Shown here: positions 9,859 through 17,505 of the stretch, in pieces | How positions within the stretch are numbered: the first letter of the stretch is position 1 | How the letters are laid out: the number at the start of each line of letters is the position of its first letter | IMG/VR virus record: IMGVR_UViG_3300038425_000073 | Location: 1-37,542 of that record | DNA length: 37,542 nt | Strand: one strand, 5' to 3' | From: a virus | Notes under the pieces: generated by a model | Database searches by the model: none | The model's input: only the letters and a program-made list of their open reading frames with translations | What the model was told of the DNA's origin: nothing | Made by a program: the position numbers and the translations under genes

Positions 9859-9883
9859 ACTACCTTATAAGGCTACTTTCTAG

Positions 9884-9893
9884 GTTATAAGGG
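9884..9893 (-). promoter_or_regulatory. TATA box for the tape measure gene
   Basis: The minus strand reads CCCTTATAAC, 26-35 bases before ATG 9858. It contains the stop codon of the frameshifted chaperone reading frame (9885-9887). A second TATA-like sequence at 9863-9872 is too close to the start. Confidence 0.65.
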
Positions 9894-10429
9894 TGTCGGC
9901 GATTGGGCTAGGGCTTGCTCCCTTTGACGTTTCTTCTCACGCCTCTTGTTCTCGGCTTCAACAGCGAACCTGTGGGCTAGAAGCAGTTCCCTCACTTCAA
10001 GAGCCGACATTTTGAGGGCTTCCTCTCTAGGGATGCCCATCAAGTCTTGAAGCGTCTTTAGAACGGTGTATTTGTCATACTTACCAAGTATGACCTTGGC
10101 TTCGTCTAACGTCTCCGCGTCTTTAGTGTTGGTGACTCCGGTAACGGTAAGTTCTTTAAGAGTGATAAAAAACTGGTTTCATAGGTATTGAACCTCTGTA
10201 TCTCAACCCAAAGGTGGAGAACCGTCTCCCTGTCTGATGCTTTCACTGCCTCTATAGACTCAAACTTGGGTTCGGCTGTTCCATAGAAGACCATAATGGC
10301 TTGCTGTTCTACCAGTTTGTCCTTGTTAGAAGCAAGGAGCCTATCTACAAGACTGCCCTCTTCAAGATTGAAGCGTTTGATAGTGTAGTTCGTGCCTCTT
10401 ACAGTCACTTGCTTGGTTTCGGTAGACAC
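9885..10429 (-). CDS. Tail assembly chaperone, -1 frameshift product (lambda gpGT analogue)
   Basis: The upstream frame (10106-10429) can slip back one base at T TTT TTA (10166-10172). The ribosome then continues in a frame that stays open for 93 codons to TAA at 9885-9887, giving a ~181-aa fusion. The extension reads ITLKELTVTGVTN..., has a coherent helix (DEAKVILGKYDKYTVLKTL) and ends with a strongly basic/acidic helix. This reproduces the G/GT arrangement conserved upstream of tape measure genes in long-tailed phages, where the T part recruits the tape measure. The slip itself is inferred. Confidence 0.82.
10106..10429 (-). CDS. Tail assembly chaperone (lambda gpG analogue)
   Basis: The zero-frame product is 107 aa if begun at GTG 10429. 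A longer TTG start at 10435 lies only 17 bases from the TATA box, whereas GTG is 23 bases away and matches the genome-wide spacing. The protein is a mixed alpha/beta polypeptide starting STETKQVTVRGTNYTI. The last ~18 residues after the slip site are basic and replaceable, as expected of a frameshifted G protein. The gene sits between the tail tube and tape measure genes. The sequence family itself was not recognised; the call rests on position and slip site. Confidence 0.82.
   Translation of the reverse strand: MSTETKQVTVRGTNYTIKRFNLEEGSLVDRLLASNKDKLVEQQAIMVFYGTAEPKFESIEAVKASDRETVLHLWVEIQRFNTYETSFLSLLKNLPLPESPTLKTRRR
10166..10172 (-). promoter_or_regulatory. Programmed -1 frameshift slippery heptamer T TTT TTA
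   Basis: On the minus strand the zero-frame codons are AGT TTT TTA TCA, so the heptamer is in exactly the X XXY YYZ register. It is the same heptamer as the HIV-1 gag-pol site. A -1 slip joins the two chaperone frames. No clear downstream pseudoknot was worked out. Confidence 0.85.
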
Positions 10430-10451
10430 AAGCAATAGAAGAACGGGAGAC

Positions 10452-10460
10452 TATATAAAG
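10452..10460 (-). promoter_or_regulatory. TATA box for the tail chaperone gene
   Basis: The minus strand reads CTTTATATA, 23-31 bases before GTG 10429. It supports GTG over the upstream TTG. Confidence 0.75.
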
Positions 10461-10464
10461 ATTA

Positions 10465-10776
10465 CTAGCCGCGTAACCTTTCTTCGAGTTCCTTATTCAT
10501 CGTGGCAACATCCTTAGTCACGAATCCCAATCTGATTTGCTGAATCTCACTGGCGGCAGTCCCAAACTTGGCACTTTCATAGGGCTGGCTTCTGGGAATG
10601 AAAGACGGAGTTTTACGGTCAACTGTCGAAAAGGCGACTCCGATTCCTGCGAAGAACGCTACTACAAAGCCACCGCCAATTGCAGATGCGATGTCTGCTC
10701 CTAGCATAGAAAGTCCTACAATTGACCCTAAGAACGCTAATATCGCAATCCCGAAGATTTCTCTTTGTCCTATCAT
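10465..10776 (-). CDS. Small membrane protein within the tail cluster
   Basis: The product is 103 aa. Two hydrophobic segments (about residues 8-28 and 32-50, Gly/Ala-rich) are followed by a soluble polar tail ending in a charged helix (MNKELEERLRG). It lies between the tail tube gene and the chaperones and has its own TATA box. A two-helix membrane protein is unusual at this position; holin-like activity or a tail-associated membrane function are both possible, neither shown. No family recognised. Confidence 0.75.
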   Translation of the reverse strand: MIGQREIFGIAILAFLGSIVGLSMLGADIASAIGGGFVVAFFAGIGVAFSTVDRKTPSFIPRSQPYESAKFGTAASEIQQIRLGFVTKDVATMNKELEERLRG

Positions 10777-10798
10777 ACCCTGTGGGTAGTCATGAGAC

Positions 10799-10808
10799 TT
10801 TATAAACC
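10799..10808 (-). promoter_or_regulatory. TATA box for the membrane protein gene at 10465-10776
   Basis: The minus strand reads GGTTTATAAA, 23-32 bases before ATG 10776. Confidence 0.78.
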
Positions 10809-10822
10809 TTTCTGCCTAACTA

Positions 10823-11881
10823 TCAAGGAGTCAAGACATGGACTGAGGCTCCGGTAGCATACCAAGGCAGGTCTAGGGCAACCCTGTCTGCAATCGGCAC
10901 AGTGAGGTCTATCTTGGGTAGCACCGCACCTGTGAAGTCTATGACAGAGATGTAGGTCGGAGAAGTGGCACTCGGCAGACCGAACTTTCCAAGAATCACA
11001 CGGATGGTCTGCATGGCTAGACCAGACAGAGTGGTGTCAAGGTCTGTGTATGTGGTAGGCGGTGTATAGGTTTCTGCTGTTGCTGGAACATTGGTCTCAA
11101 GAGCAACATCAGCCATAGTCGCAAAAGTGGCCGTCATATCACCTTCAGCCTTGCGCGTCAGCGTGGGTAGACTTCTGATGACATCTGTGCCAAACTGAGG
11201 CACACGCGACAGGTTATTAGTGATAGTGGCAGTGAAGGTCAGGGCTTGTGGCGCGACACTTCCAGACGGAATCTGAACAGCCTCTTGAGAGAAGTAGAAC
11301 GGGACATCGCCAAGGTCAGTTGGGAACGTCACATAAGCAGGAAGCGTCTGCATAATGTTTTGACACCAATAGTCAACCTTGACTTCAAGCGCGGCTCCTG
11401 TCTTACCACTGATTGTCACTGTATTGGCTATCGCTCCTGTGACAGTCCAAACAGCACCAGTGTCGAAGTCCTTGATGATGAAAGAATGAGAGATGCCAGT
11501 TACAGGTGGCGATAGGGACGAGCCAGCAGGAGTTCCAATGGCGTTAATCATGTCCCATAGAATGCCCTGCGTTCCGTCTGCAAGAGGATTAACACCATGA
11601 GAGCCACCACCGATATTCTGTGGCCAGTAGGTTATCGAGAAGTCCACGTTTCTTTGTCCCTTCAAAATGTAGGCAGGGAAGGAAGTGCTACCGTCCATCC
11701 TATAGACGAAGATGGGTTGCTTGTCTACCGTTCCTCTCATACTCTGCACTGCGCCAACCCAATTGTAGGCTTGTGGCGCACTTATAATTCCAGCCGGAGC
11801 CATGCCATATTCTACTTCTGCAAGCCACCCTACGGCGGCTCTCCACCCTGCCGCTACAAGTGGGAACGTAGTAACACTCAT
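10823..11881 (-). CDS. Probable major tail tube protein
   Basis: The 352-aa protein is beta-rich with alternating Thr/Val strands (LTFTATITNNL, VDFSITYWPQ) and few charged residues. It begins MSVTTFPLVAAGWRAAVGWLAEVEYG, resembling the early 'gyGiE' segment of phage tail tube subunits. A central part contains an Ig-like 'FIIKDFDTGAVWTVTGAIANT' region. It precedes the chaperone and tape measure genes, the standard position of the tail tube gene. It would polymerise into the tail tube around the tape measure. Assignment comes from order plus general composition. Confidence 0.75.
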   Translation of the reverse strand: MSVTTFPLVAAGWRAAVGWLAEVEYGMAPAGIISAPQAYNWVGAVQSMRGTVDKQPIFVYRMDGSTSFPAYILKGQRNVDFSITYWPQNIGGGSHGVNPLADGTQGILWDMINAIGTPAGSSLSPPVTGISHSFIIKDFDTGAVWTVTGAIANTVTISGKTGAALEVKVDYWCQNIMQTLPAYVTFPTDLGDVPFYFSQEAVQIPSGSVAPQALTFTATITNNLSRVPQFGTDVIRSLPTLTRKAEGDMTATFATMADVALETNVPATAETYTPPTTYTDLDTTLSGLAMQTIRVILGKFGLPSATSPTYISVIDFTGAVLPKIDLTVPIADRVALDLPWYATGASVHVLTP

Positions 11882-11906
11882 GACAAGGAGATTAGTGCGC
11901 TAGGAG

Positions 11907-11916
11907 TATTTAAAGA
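11907..11916 (-). promoter_or_regulatory. TATA box for the tail tube gene
   Basis: The minus strand reads TCTTTAAATA, 26-35 bases before ATG 11881. Confidence 0.72.
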
Positions 11917-11923
11917 TAATGTC

Positions 11924-12376
11924 TCATAGAACGCAGGTCATGAGCCAGCCGTCTTCAACCGGATTTCGATAGTATTGAGGTATCTTCATGTTGACGGAAT
12001 AGCCTAGTTTCTCATACATCTTGATGGCCGCTTCGTTGCTCTTCCGCACCTGAAGTGCGGCCATAGGGATGTTCCTCTCTCTCATGGCCCTGTGCGCCTC
12101 ATACATCAGTTTCGGCCCTATCTCTTGACCCCTATATTCCTTGTCTACCGCTACAGAGATAATGAGACCCATACGGACACGGTTCACCTGTTCCTCTCGG
12201 CACATGACATAGCCTATCACCTTCCCATCGAACTTGGCCACATAGAAGAGGTCTCCAAACTGATTGAGATGAGTCGTCCAGAAGGACGGCACATAGGTCT
12301 CTGGCATACTGGCCGCATTGAGAGCCATGATAGCGGGAAGGTCTTCTCTGTGTGGATGTTCGATTGAAAGACTCAT
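11924..12376 (-). CDS. GNAT-family N-acetyltransferase (RimI-like)
   Basis: The 150-aa protein spans a complete GNAT fold. The acetyl-CoA-binding motif A is seen as SVAVDKEYRGQEIGPKLM (about residues 74-91), and motif B as ALQVRKSNEAAIKMYEKLGY, the signature of RimI/Ard1-type protein N-terminal acetyltransferases. The second Gly of the usual R-x-x-G-x-G/A loop is kept (EIG). The start overlaps the nuclease gene's stop by four bases (ATGA), so it is co-translated with it. Targets could be viral or host proteins; the sequence does not say which. Confidence 0.88.
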   Translation of the reverse strand: MSLSIEHPHREDLPAIMALNAASMPETYVPSFWTTHLNQFGDLFYVAKFDGKVIGYVMCREEQVNRVRMGLIISVAVDKEYRGQEIGPKLMYEAHRAMRERNIPMAALQVRKSNEAAIKMYEKLGYSVNMKIPQYYRNPVEDGWLMTCVL

Positions 12377-13119
12377 GAGAATAGCACCTGAAATATCTCA
12401 GTGGCCTTGGCCGTTCCAATACGTCTCCCAGAAGAGAGTTTGATGTTCGCAATGTCAGCCACTACTTCGCCTCTCCTCAAGACTTCGCTCCATTCGTAGT
12501 CTCCCTTCGGTGCGTGTAGAGAGATAAGCATGGTTATCATGCCAGCAGGACTTCTATACTCTCGGAGCAAGGCTTTACCTGTAGTCGGCCCAAAGGCTTC
12601 AAAGAGATACTGTTTCTTTTTCTCGTTGTCCCAATCCCTACGAAAGCCCTTTCGCTCTGGGAACTCCCTCTTCTCCTTCGGCTTGCCCAACTTGAGATTC
12701 TGATGGGTTAGAAAGAGAGCCGTATCTGCCTTATCCATAGTGATGACCAAACCAACATTGAAGGCTTTGAAAGCGGTAAGAGCCTCATAGAAAGACATCT
12801 TCCTCTCTGGATGAGACACAAAGTAGTCGTCAAGGCGCATCCACTTCTTGATAGTCCAGTCGTAGAATCCTAGTCCTTCAAGAATGACGAAAGGCTCGTA
12901 GGCGTTCCTGTTGTTCGAGAGGTCTTTCAGTTGCTCGAAAATGCGCTTGTCTTGAACAGAAGCGAGAAAGTCTTTCAAGTCCTTTCTCTCATACATCCGA
13001 TTCTTCTCCAAACCCTGCACAACAGCATCCGTCCCTAGTTCCTCTGGCTTGACCACTACGGTATCGGGCGGCAGAAGACCTTTCAAGATTTCGGCTTCCT
13101 GTGAGTTGACGTAGAGCAC
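12373..13119 (-). CDS. ERCC4/XPF-type nuclease
   Basis: The 248-aa protein starts with GTG. The ERCC4 nuclease signature is present: an acidic residue at D31 (LGTDAVVQGL), then E44-R-K46 with D50 (ERKDLKDFLAS) and a conserved 'RIFEQLKDL' helix. The C-terminal part (LFEAFGPTTGKALLREY, later GRRIGTAKATEIF) resembles paired helix-hairpin-helix elements that bind branched DNA in XPF/Hef/Mus81 enzymes. It would cut forks, flaps or recombination intermediates during viral replication. It lies five bases after a small zinc protein and four bases overlapped with an acetyltransferase, forming a three-gene operon. Confidence 0.85.
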   Translation of the reverse strand: MLYVNSQEAEILKGLLPPDTVVVKPEELGTDAVVQGLEKNRMYERKDLKDFLASVQDKRIFEQLKDLSNNRNAYEPFVILEGLGFYDWTIKKWMRLDDYFVSHPERKMSFYEALTAFKAFNVGLVITMDKADTALFLTHQNLKLGKPKEKREFPERKGFRRDWDNEKKKQYLFEAFGPTTGKALLREYRSPAGMITMLISLHAPKGDYEWSEVLRRGEVVADIANIKLSSGRRIGTAKATEIFQVLFS

Positions 13120-13122
13120 AGC

Positions 13123-13347
13123 CTATCCCCTACGCCTCTGTCTTAATAAGGATTGCAGTTGCTTGAGAGTAGTGTTATCGTCCCAACTCACGTTCCTATC
13201 AATGGACTTCTTGTGGCAGTTGTCGCCCATCGGAAAGGACATCCCTGTGACACCAAGGGTGGCCAACTCCTTGCCATTACAGAAGACACAGAGTTTGCTG
13301 TCGAACTCTGGCACATCGCTCAACGGATTCCTTGTTCCCTTCACCAT
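13123..13347 (-). CDS. Small putative zinc-binding protein
   Basis: The 74-aa protein has CVFC near residue 21 and, further on, NCHKK, a possible Cys3-His metal site. The ends are basic (RQRRRG at the C-terminus), compatible with nucleic-acid binding. It heads the operon with the ERCC4 nuclease and the acetyltransferase. Function unknown. Confidence 0.72.
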   Translation of the reverse strand: MVKGTRNPLSDVPEFDSKLCVFCNGKELATLGVTGMSFPMGDNCHKKSIDRNVSWDDNTTLKQLQSLLRQRRRG

Positions 13348-13369
13348 ACCCTACCCCTTCTCATCAACC

Positions 13370-13379
13370 TTTATAAACC
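13370..13379 (-). promoter_or_regulatory. TATA box for the zinc protein/nuclease/acetyltransferase operon
   Basis: The minus strand reads GGTTTATAAA, 23-32 bases before ATG 13347. The sequence is identical to the TATA box at 10799-10808. Confidence 0.78.
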
Positions 13380-13380
13380 T

Positions 13381-13575
13381 TTAGACTGTCTCCTCAACAG
13401 TATCGAGTATGCAAACCCAATCTAGGAACGTGATGCTTCCGTCTGCTTCAGTCCGATAGTAGGGCGGTTCACCAAGCGAGAACGGTAAGAAGGTCAGTTC
13501 ACCTTTAGACTCTATCCCTTCCTCTGGGATGTCGCAAATGAGGCCATAATAGACCACCTTAACTGTCTTGCCCAT
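13381..13575 (-). CDS. Small hypothetical protein
   Basis: The 64-aa acidic protein has beta-strand character (GKTVKVVYYGLICDI). It has no cysteine motif or membrane helix and no recognised family. It is divergent from the terminase gene, with its TATA box inside the 38-base gap. The stop lies just upstream of the next operon's TATA box. Confidence 0.68.
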   Translation of the reverse strand: MGKTVKVVYYGLICDIPEEGIESKGELTFLPFSLGEPPYYRTEADGSITFLDWVCILDTVEETV

Positions 13576-13580
13576 GAAGA

Positions 13581-13590
13581 CTTATTAACC
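13581..13590 (+). promoter_or_regulatory. TATA-like element for the terminase gene
   Basis: CTTATTAACC lies 24-33 bases before ATG 13614. The better-looking TATATAAA at 13599-13606 is only 8 bases from this start and belongs to the divergent gene. Confidence 0.6.
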
Positions 13591-13596
13591 ACTAGA

Positions 13597-13606
13597 CTAT
13601 ATAAAC
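13597..13606 (-). promoter_or_regulatory. TATA box for the gene at 13381-13575
   Basis: The minus strand reads GTTTATATAG, 22-31 bases before ATG 13575. Confidence 0.72.
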
Positions 13607-13613
13607 ATTCAGA

Positions 13614-15167
13614 ATGAGTTCATCGAATGAGCGTCTTCTGAAGGGTCTACAAGAGGAGTTCAACAAGATTAAGGCAAAGGAACCCAAGGACGTTACTCTA
13701 GACCTCAGTGACCCTATGACATTCGTTGAGAACTATGTCAAACTTCCAGAGAAGGCTCCGCCAACTCAGAAGACTTGGTTCGAGCAACGGCCTTGGCTTT
13801 CAGAAATCTACAGAGATGAGCACAAAAGGATAGTCATAGTAAAAGGCCGACAGATGGAAGTCTCCGAGTATGCTGTGAATATGCTCTTCTATTGGGCCGC
13901 AAAGTGGCCGGGAAAGTATATCTACGCCTCTTCGTCAGGTGACAAAGCAGATGTCTTCAGCCATGACCGCTATCAGAAGCAACTCTCTCGAAGCCCTACG
14001 CTCCAAGCCCTTGTGCGAGACGAAGCCGTTAGAAGGGTGCAGTATGCGAAGTCCGAAGTCTACTTCATGACGGCCTACGAAGACACCAAGACCCTCAGAA
14101 GCATTGACGCTGATGGCATCATTCTTGACGAGTTCCAAGACTACAGGGCCAACGCTATCCCCATCGCTGAAGAGGGTCTGGCTCACAGTTCGCTCAAGAG
14201 GCTTTGGGTAATAGGAACTCCCTACCTCACAGGAACCAACTTCTCTAGCAAGTGGGACGAAAGCACAAAGAAGGAGTGGAATAAGGAGAAACAGATATGG
14301 GAAGTGACCAATCCCAAATCGGATGGGATGTGGCAAGGCTATCACATCAGTCAGGAGATGGCAGTAGGACTGTGGCTTACCCCAGAAGAGTTCGAGTATA
14401 GGAGAGCACACAAGCCAACGCAAGAGTTCTGGAACGAGTGTCTGGGATTGTTCTACGCGGGTCTCGGAAGACCAACCGATTACGGATACATGAGTTCCCT
14501 CTTCAGTCCAGCCCTGATGAAAGGGCAGTTCGGGAAGGGCGACCTTCTGATTTCAGGCGTAGATTGGGGCATCTCCAAATCTAACACGGTCTTCTACCTA
14601 ATTCGACCCCGACTTCTAGAGTTGCCAGACATCTACACGATAGACACTCTCTACATTGAGAAGGTGCAGAATCCAGACATAACCAAGCAGATTGCCAGAG
14701 TCGCACAACTTCTCACCACTTTCCCTACCGTTATCAATGTGTTTGACTACGGCACTGGATTCGTCCAAAATCAGGAACTCTACAAACAGTTTGGAAGCCG
14801 CGTAATGCAAGTAGAGTTGGGCAGTGGGAAGTTAGGCAAGCCTCTCGTAGTGGAACAGACAGCCTTCGGTCAGATAGCCAAGGTCAACAGAACGTGGGCT
14901 ATAGACACGGCTATGGATTACGTCACCAAACCGGATAGGTTCAGACTCTACAATGAGACAGACAAGATGACAAAGGACTGGATTATCAAGGACTTTCTGG
15001 CTGAATACCCTGAAACGAGCCAGTCTACTGGAAAGAAGATTTGGATTCACAGTTCCGATGCCACAGACGACTGCCTCATAGCCTTCGTGAATGCGATGAT
15101 TGGCTTCCAAATCCAGAAGTCTGCCGCCATGCCAGAGCGTGTAGAGGACATGATTTCCTTTGTCTAG
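13614..15167 (+). CDS. terL: Terminase large subunit (DNA packaging ATPase/nuclease)
   Basis: The 517-aa protein has both terminase domains. In the ATPase domain, VKGRQMEVSEYA (77-88) is the variant Walker A motif, IILDEFQDY (169-177) the Walker B with catalytic E173, and VIGTPY (199-204) the coupling motif. In the RNase H-like nuclease domain, D317 (GVDWG), D378 (FDYGTG) and the D485/D486 pair (TDDCLIAF) fit the metal-binding acidic triad. It drives headful or site-specific packaging at the portal. The position equivalent to the usual Walker A glycine is Glu (QMEVSE), a noticeable variation. No small subunit was firmly identified. Confidence 0.93.
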   Translation: MSSSNERLLKGLQEEFNKIKAKEPKDVTLDLSDPMTFVENYVKLPEKAPPTQKTWFEQRPWLSEIYRDEHKRIVIVKGRQMEVSEYAVNMLFYWAAKWPGKYIYASSSGDKADVFSHDRYQKQLSRSPTLQALVRDEAVRRVQYAKSEVYFMTAYEDTKTLRSIDADGIILDEFQDYRANAIPIAEEGLAHSSLKRLWVIGTPYLTGTNFSSKWDESTKKEWNKEKQIWEVTNPKSDGMWQGYHISQEMAVGLWLTPEEFEYRRAHKPTQEFWNECLGLFYAGLGRPTDYGYMSSLFSPALMKGQFGKGDLLISGVDWGISKSNTVFYLIRPRLLELPDIYTIDTLYIEKVQNPDITKQIARVAQLLTTFPTVINVFDYGTGFVQNQELYKQFGSRVMQVELGSGKLGKPLVVEQTAFGQIAKVNRTWAIDTAMDYVTKPDRFRLYNETDKMTKDWIIKDFLAEYPETSQSTGKKIWIHSSDATDDCLIAFVNAMIGFQIQKSAAMPERVEDMISFV

Positions 15168-15170
15168 ATG

Positions 15171-15180
15171 GGCTTAAATA
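15171..15180 (+). promoter_or_regulatory. TATA box for the gene at 15206
   Basis: GGCTTAAATA lies 26-35 bases before ATG 15206, a few bases after the terminase stop. Confidence 0.72.
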
Positions 15181-15205
15181 GGAGCGATACGCTTATTAAC
15201 TTGAT

Positions 15206-16795
15206 ATGGCAGAAGACCAATGGCTACCAGACCTCTTCAAGCCTAAAGCCCCAGAGTCGGAACCAGAAGACCCTATGTCTGCCGCAGGTAGGGACATCGA
15301 AAAGCCAACTGAGGGGCTTATAGTGCCAGATGAGGAACCAACTGAGGAACCTGCCACACAGCCGACCTCACCTGCTCCTTATGATACCATAGACGTTGCC
15401 TTGGACGGATGGGAATACCGCCTCTTCACGGAATGGTTAGGCAAAGACGAGATGGAACAGAAGAAGAATGTAGACATCTTCCTTGACATACTTCACAAAT
15501 ACGACCCCTCTGCTACAGCCAATGTAGAGAAGTCCAAGAAGCACCCCGGCTCCTCTTGGGTGTTCCGCTTCGGTCTGTATGGAGACCCCGGAAATGTGAC
15601 AGAAGCAATCGAGAACACTGATTCCCAACTTCTCAGCATGGCTTCAAATTGGGAAGTTCAGCCCGGAACAGCGAAAGCACTTGTGAAAAGGATGGATGGA
15701 ATAGAAGAGGCCGTTGAACTTCCAAAAGACATGGTATCCAGAGACATCGCTACCACCATGTATAGGCTTCTAGACTTGGTGCAGACTGGCGATGGCAAAC
15801 TGTCTCCCGACACCGAGTCGAGAACGTCAGAACTCCGACAGATGACATCCCCTGCCTCTGGTGAGTATTGCACAGAGCATGGCAAGACGGGTGAGGAACA
15901 CACTGATGAAGAGAGAGAAGCAGACATATTGGGAGCGAAAGGTGAGTCAGCACCATCAGAAGTCTATAAAGGTAGATGCTCTAATTGCAAAAGAGGAGAC
16001 CATTGCTTTGGTGATTGTGGATGCGGTTGCAAATCCCTTATCTTCGACTACGATACGCGCAAGAGCATGGAAGGACTCTATCCAAAGAAAGAGGCACACG
16101 GTCATCCCTGTTCCGAATGCGGAACAGAGAAGGTTCCTGTAGATGAGGCCCACACACAATATAGATGCCCTAATTGGAAGGGTGGGTGCTCTCAAGCCGA
16201 TACAGGAGTCCCTGCCCAAGACTGTGAACAATGCTGGAAGAATTACAGTAAAAGAGGCGAAGAATCAGGAGATGAAAGAGAGATTGAAAGCGAGATTGAG
16301 TATCTCCAATGGCAGATAGGCAATCTCGACACGGCCTTAGAGGAGTTGGACAATTCTGCGTCCTCTCGTCTGATAGACCTTGAAGGCCAGCATCCAGACA
16401 AATGGTCTCCCGACTATCAGCACACCCCAAAAGCACTCATGGATGAGGAAGAGGGAAGATGGGACGAATGGGCAGAGCAGTTCAAGATGAACATGGGCCA
16501 TTGGGAAGATGCTATGGCAACCGTAAGCAAGTTCAGCCAATGGCAAAACGCCACCCCTGAAGAGGCCATCAAAGCCCTTGAGAACGCTAAAGTGATGGTT
16601 GGAAACACAAGACGGTGGATTACAGAGACCGCACAACTGGTGGATGTGGAACCTGTAGGCGAGAATGACAAGGATATTGCTGATGACCTGAAGGACTTGT
16701 TCAAAGACCAGTCCACTCTAGATGCCCTTGACCATCTCTTCTCAACGATTGATAAGGTCATCGCTGAGAAGCAGACGATGGCCATATCGCGCTAG
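15206..16795 (+). CDS. Large acidic protein with cysteine clusters, unknown function
   Basis: The product is 529 aa. The N-terminus (1-60) is an acidic, Pro-rich disordered tail. A folded region follows (YDTIDVALDGWEYRLFTEWL...). Residues ~255-350 hold two cysteine-rich blocks: GRCSNCKRGDHC plus GDCGCGCK, and CSECG...CPNWKGGC...CEQCW, which look like zinc-binding modules. The C-terminal ~150 residues are helical and charged. It follows the terminase, where a portal gene often sits, but no portal-like features were seen. A zinc block similar at the DNA level occurs in 25900-27627. Possibly a virion or packaging-associated protein. Confidence 0.75.
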   Translation: MAEDQWLPDLFKPKAPESEPEDPMSAAGRDIEKPTEGLIVPDEEPTEEPATQPTSPAPYDTIDVALDGWEYRLFTEWLGKDEMEQKKNVDIFLDILHKYDPSATANVEKSKKHPGSSWVFRFGLYGDPGNVTEAIENTDSQLLSMASNWEVQPGTAKALVKRMDGIEEAVELPKDMVSRDIATTMYRLLDLVQTGDGKLSPDTESRTSELRQMTSPASGEYCTEHGKTGEEHTDEEREADILGAKGESAPSEVYKGRCSNCKRGDHCFGDCGCGCKSLIFDYDTRKSMEGLYPKKEAHGHPCSECGTEKVPVDEAHTQYRCPNWKGGCSQADTGVPAQDCEQCWKNYSKRGEESGDEREIESEIEYLQWQIGNLDTALEELDNSASSRLIDLEGQHPDKWSPDYQHTPKALMDEEEGRWDEWAEQFKMNMGHWEDAMATVSKFSQWQNATPEEAIKALENAKVMVGNTRRWITETAQLVDVEPVGENDKDIADDLKDLFKDQSTLDALDHLFSTIDKVIAEKQTMAISR

Positions 16796-16798
16796 AAT

Positions 16799-16808
16799 GC
16801 TTAAATAC
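16799..16808 (+). promoter_or_regulatory. TATA box for the gene at 16830
   Basis: GCTTAAATAC lies 22-31 bases before ATG 16830, immediately after the previous stop. Confidence 0.72.
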
Positions 16809-16829
16809 CAAGCCGCGTCTACTTCACGC

Positions 16830-17162
16830 ATGAGCCAAGAAGAGGGTATCCCTCATGAAACACAAGTCATGGAAGTCATGCGAAACCTGTTCTCAACAGA
16901 GTATGGACTTGACGAGAAAGACAGAGACCTTGCCAATAGACTGGTTCAATATGGCGCAGACAAGACAGGGCTAACTGAGAAAGAGAAGGCCAGATTCAAG
17001 GAGACGGGTATAATGGATGCTGATGACGACCTTTCCGTTCCAACACAGTTCATTTACAGGGGTCTGGTGCTTCCCGCTTTCTGGATGAAGTGTCTGCTTG
17101 CCTATCATGGGATGATGAACTTTTCCAATCCAAGTGAAAACAATGAAACTCAGACCAAATGA
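16830..17162 (+). CDS. Hypothetical protein
   Basis: The 110-aa protein is predicted from ATG 16830, chosen because the TATA box is 22-31 bases upstream; an in-frame extension back to 16722 overlaps the previous gene. It is mainly helical and charged (LANRLVQYGADKTGLTEKEKA), with one mildly hydrophobic stretch near the C-terminus (GLVLPAFWMKCLLAYHG). It begins a plus-strand operon with the two following genes. No family recognised. Confidence 0.7.
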   Translation: MSQEEGIPHETQVMEVMRNLFSTEYGLDEKDRDLANRLVQYGADKTGLTEKEKARFKETGIMDADDDLSVPTQFIYRGLVLPAFWMKCLLAYHGMMNFSNPSENNETQTK

Positions 17163-17505
17163 TGTTGTAACAATCGGCTGGATTGCATGGGAAATAGGCA
17201 GTGCGCTCCCTCTCTTCTATCTAGGTCAATGGGTGCTTGGTGGAATGATGCTGATATTCGGTATTATAGTCGCGTGGGGCTTAGACCGCTACGAGAACAG
17301 AATCTATAGAAAGGGAGCCAAGATTAGTTGGCTCGACTACATGAGAATCAGAGACCTGATGGCGCATGGCCACAACTATGAAGCGATTCTATTCACTCTC
17401 AACAGAGCCTATGGAATGGACGAGAGCCAAATTCAAGCCTTGAAACCAGAAGACCTGAATACTCTTATGGAGAAACTAAAGATAGGTGAAAATCAGAACG
17501 TCTAA
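17143..17505 (+). CDS. Membrane protein with cytoplasmic helical tail
   Basis: The product is 120 aa from ATG 17143, which has a GTGA ribosome signal upstream; an alternative GTG start is at 17134. Two hydrophobic segments lie near residues 8-28 and 31-47 (GGMMLIFGIIVAWGL). A basic and helical soluble tail follows (RDLMAHGHNYEAILFTLNRAYGM). It overlaps the previous gene by 20 bases and the next by 20, so it belongs to the same operon. Function unknown. Confidence 0.7.
   Translation: MKLRPNDVVTIGWIAWEIGSALPLFYLGQWVLGGMMLIFGIIVAWGLDRYENRIYRKGAKISWLDYMRIRDLMAHGHNYEAILFTLNRAYGMDESQIQALKPEDLNTLMEKLKIGENQNV

Noticed and set aside
9863-9872. CTTATAAGG as tape measure promoter
   Set aside because: It ends only five bases from the start codon; the element at 9884-9893 has the normal spacing.
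13597-13606. TATATAAA as promoter of the terminase gene
   Set aside because: Only 8 bases from ATG 13614. It is correctly spaced for the divergent gene at 13575 instead.
15206-16795. Portal protein, from its position next to the terminase
   Set aside because: No portal-like helical stem or conserved features; cysteine clusters and acidic tails do not fit.
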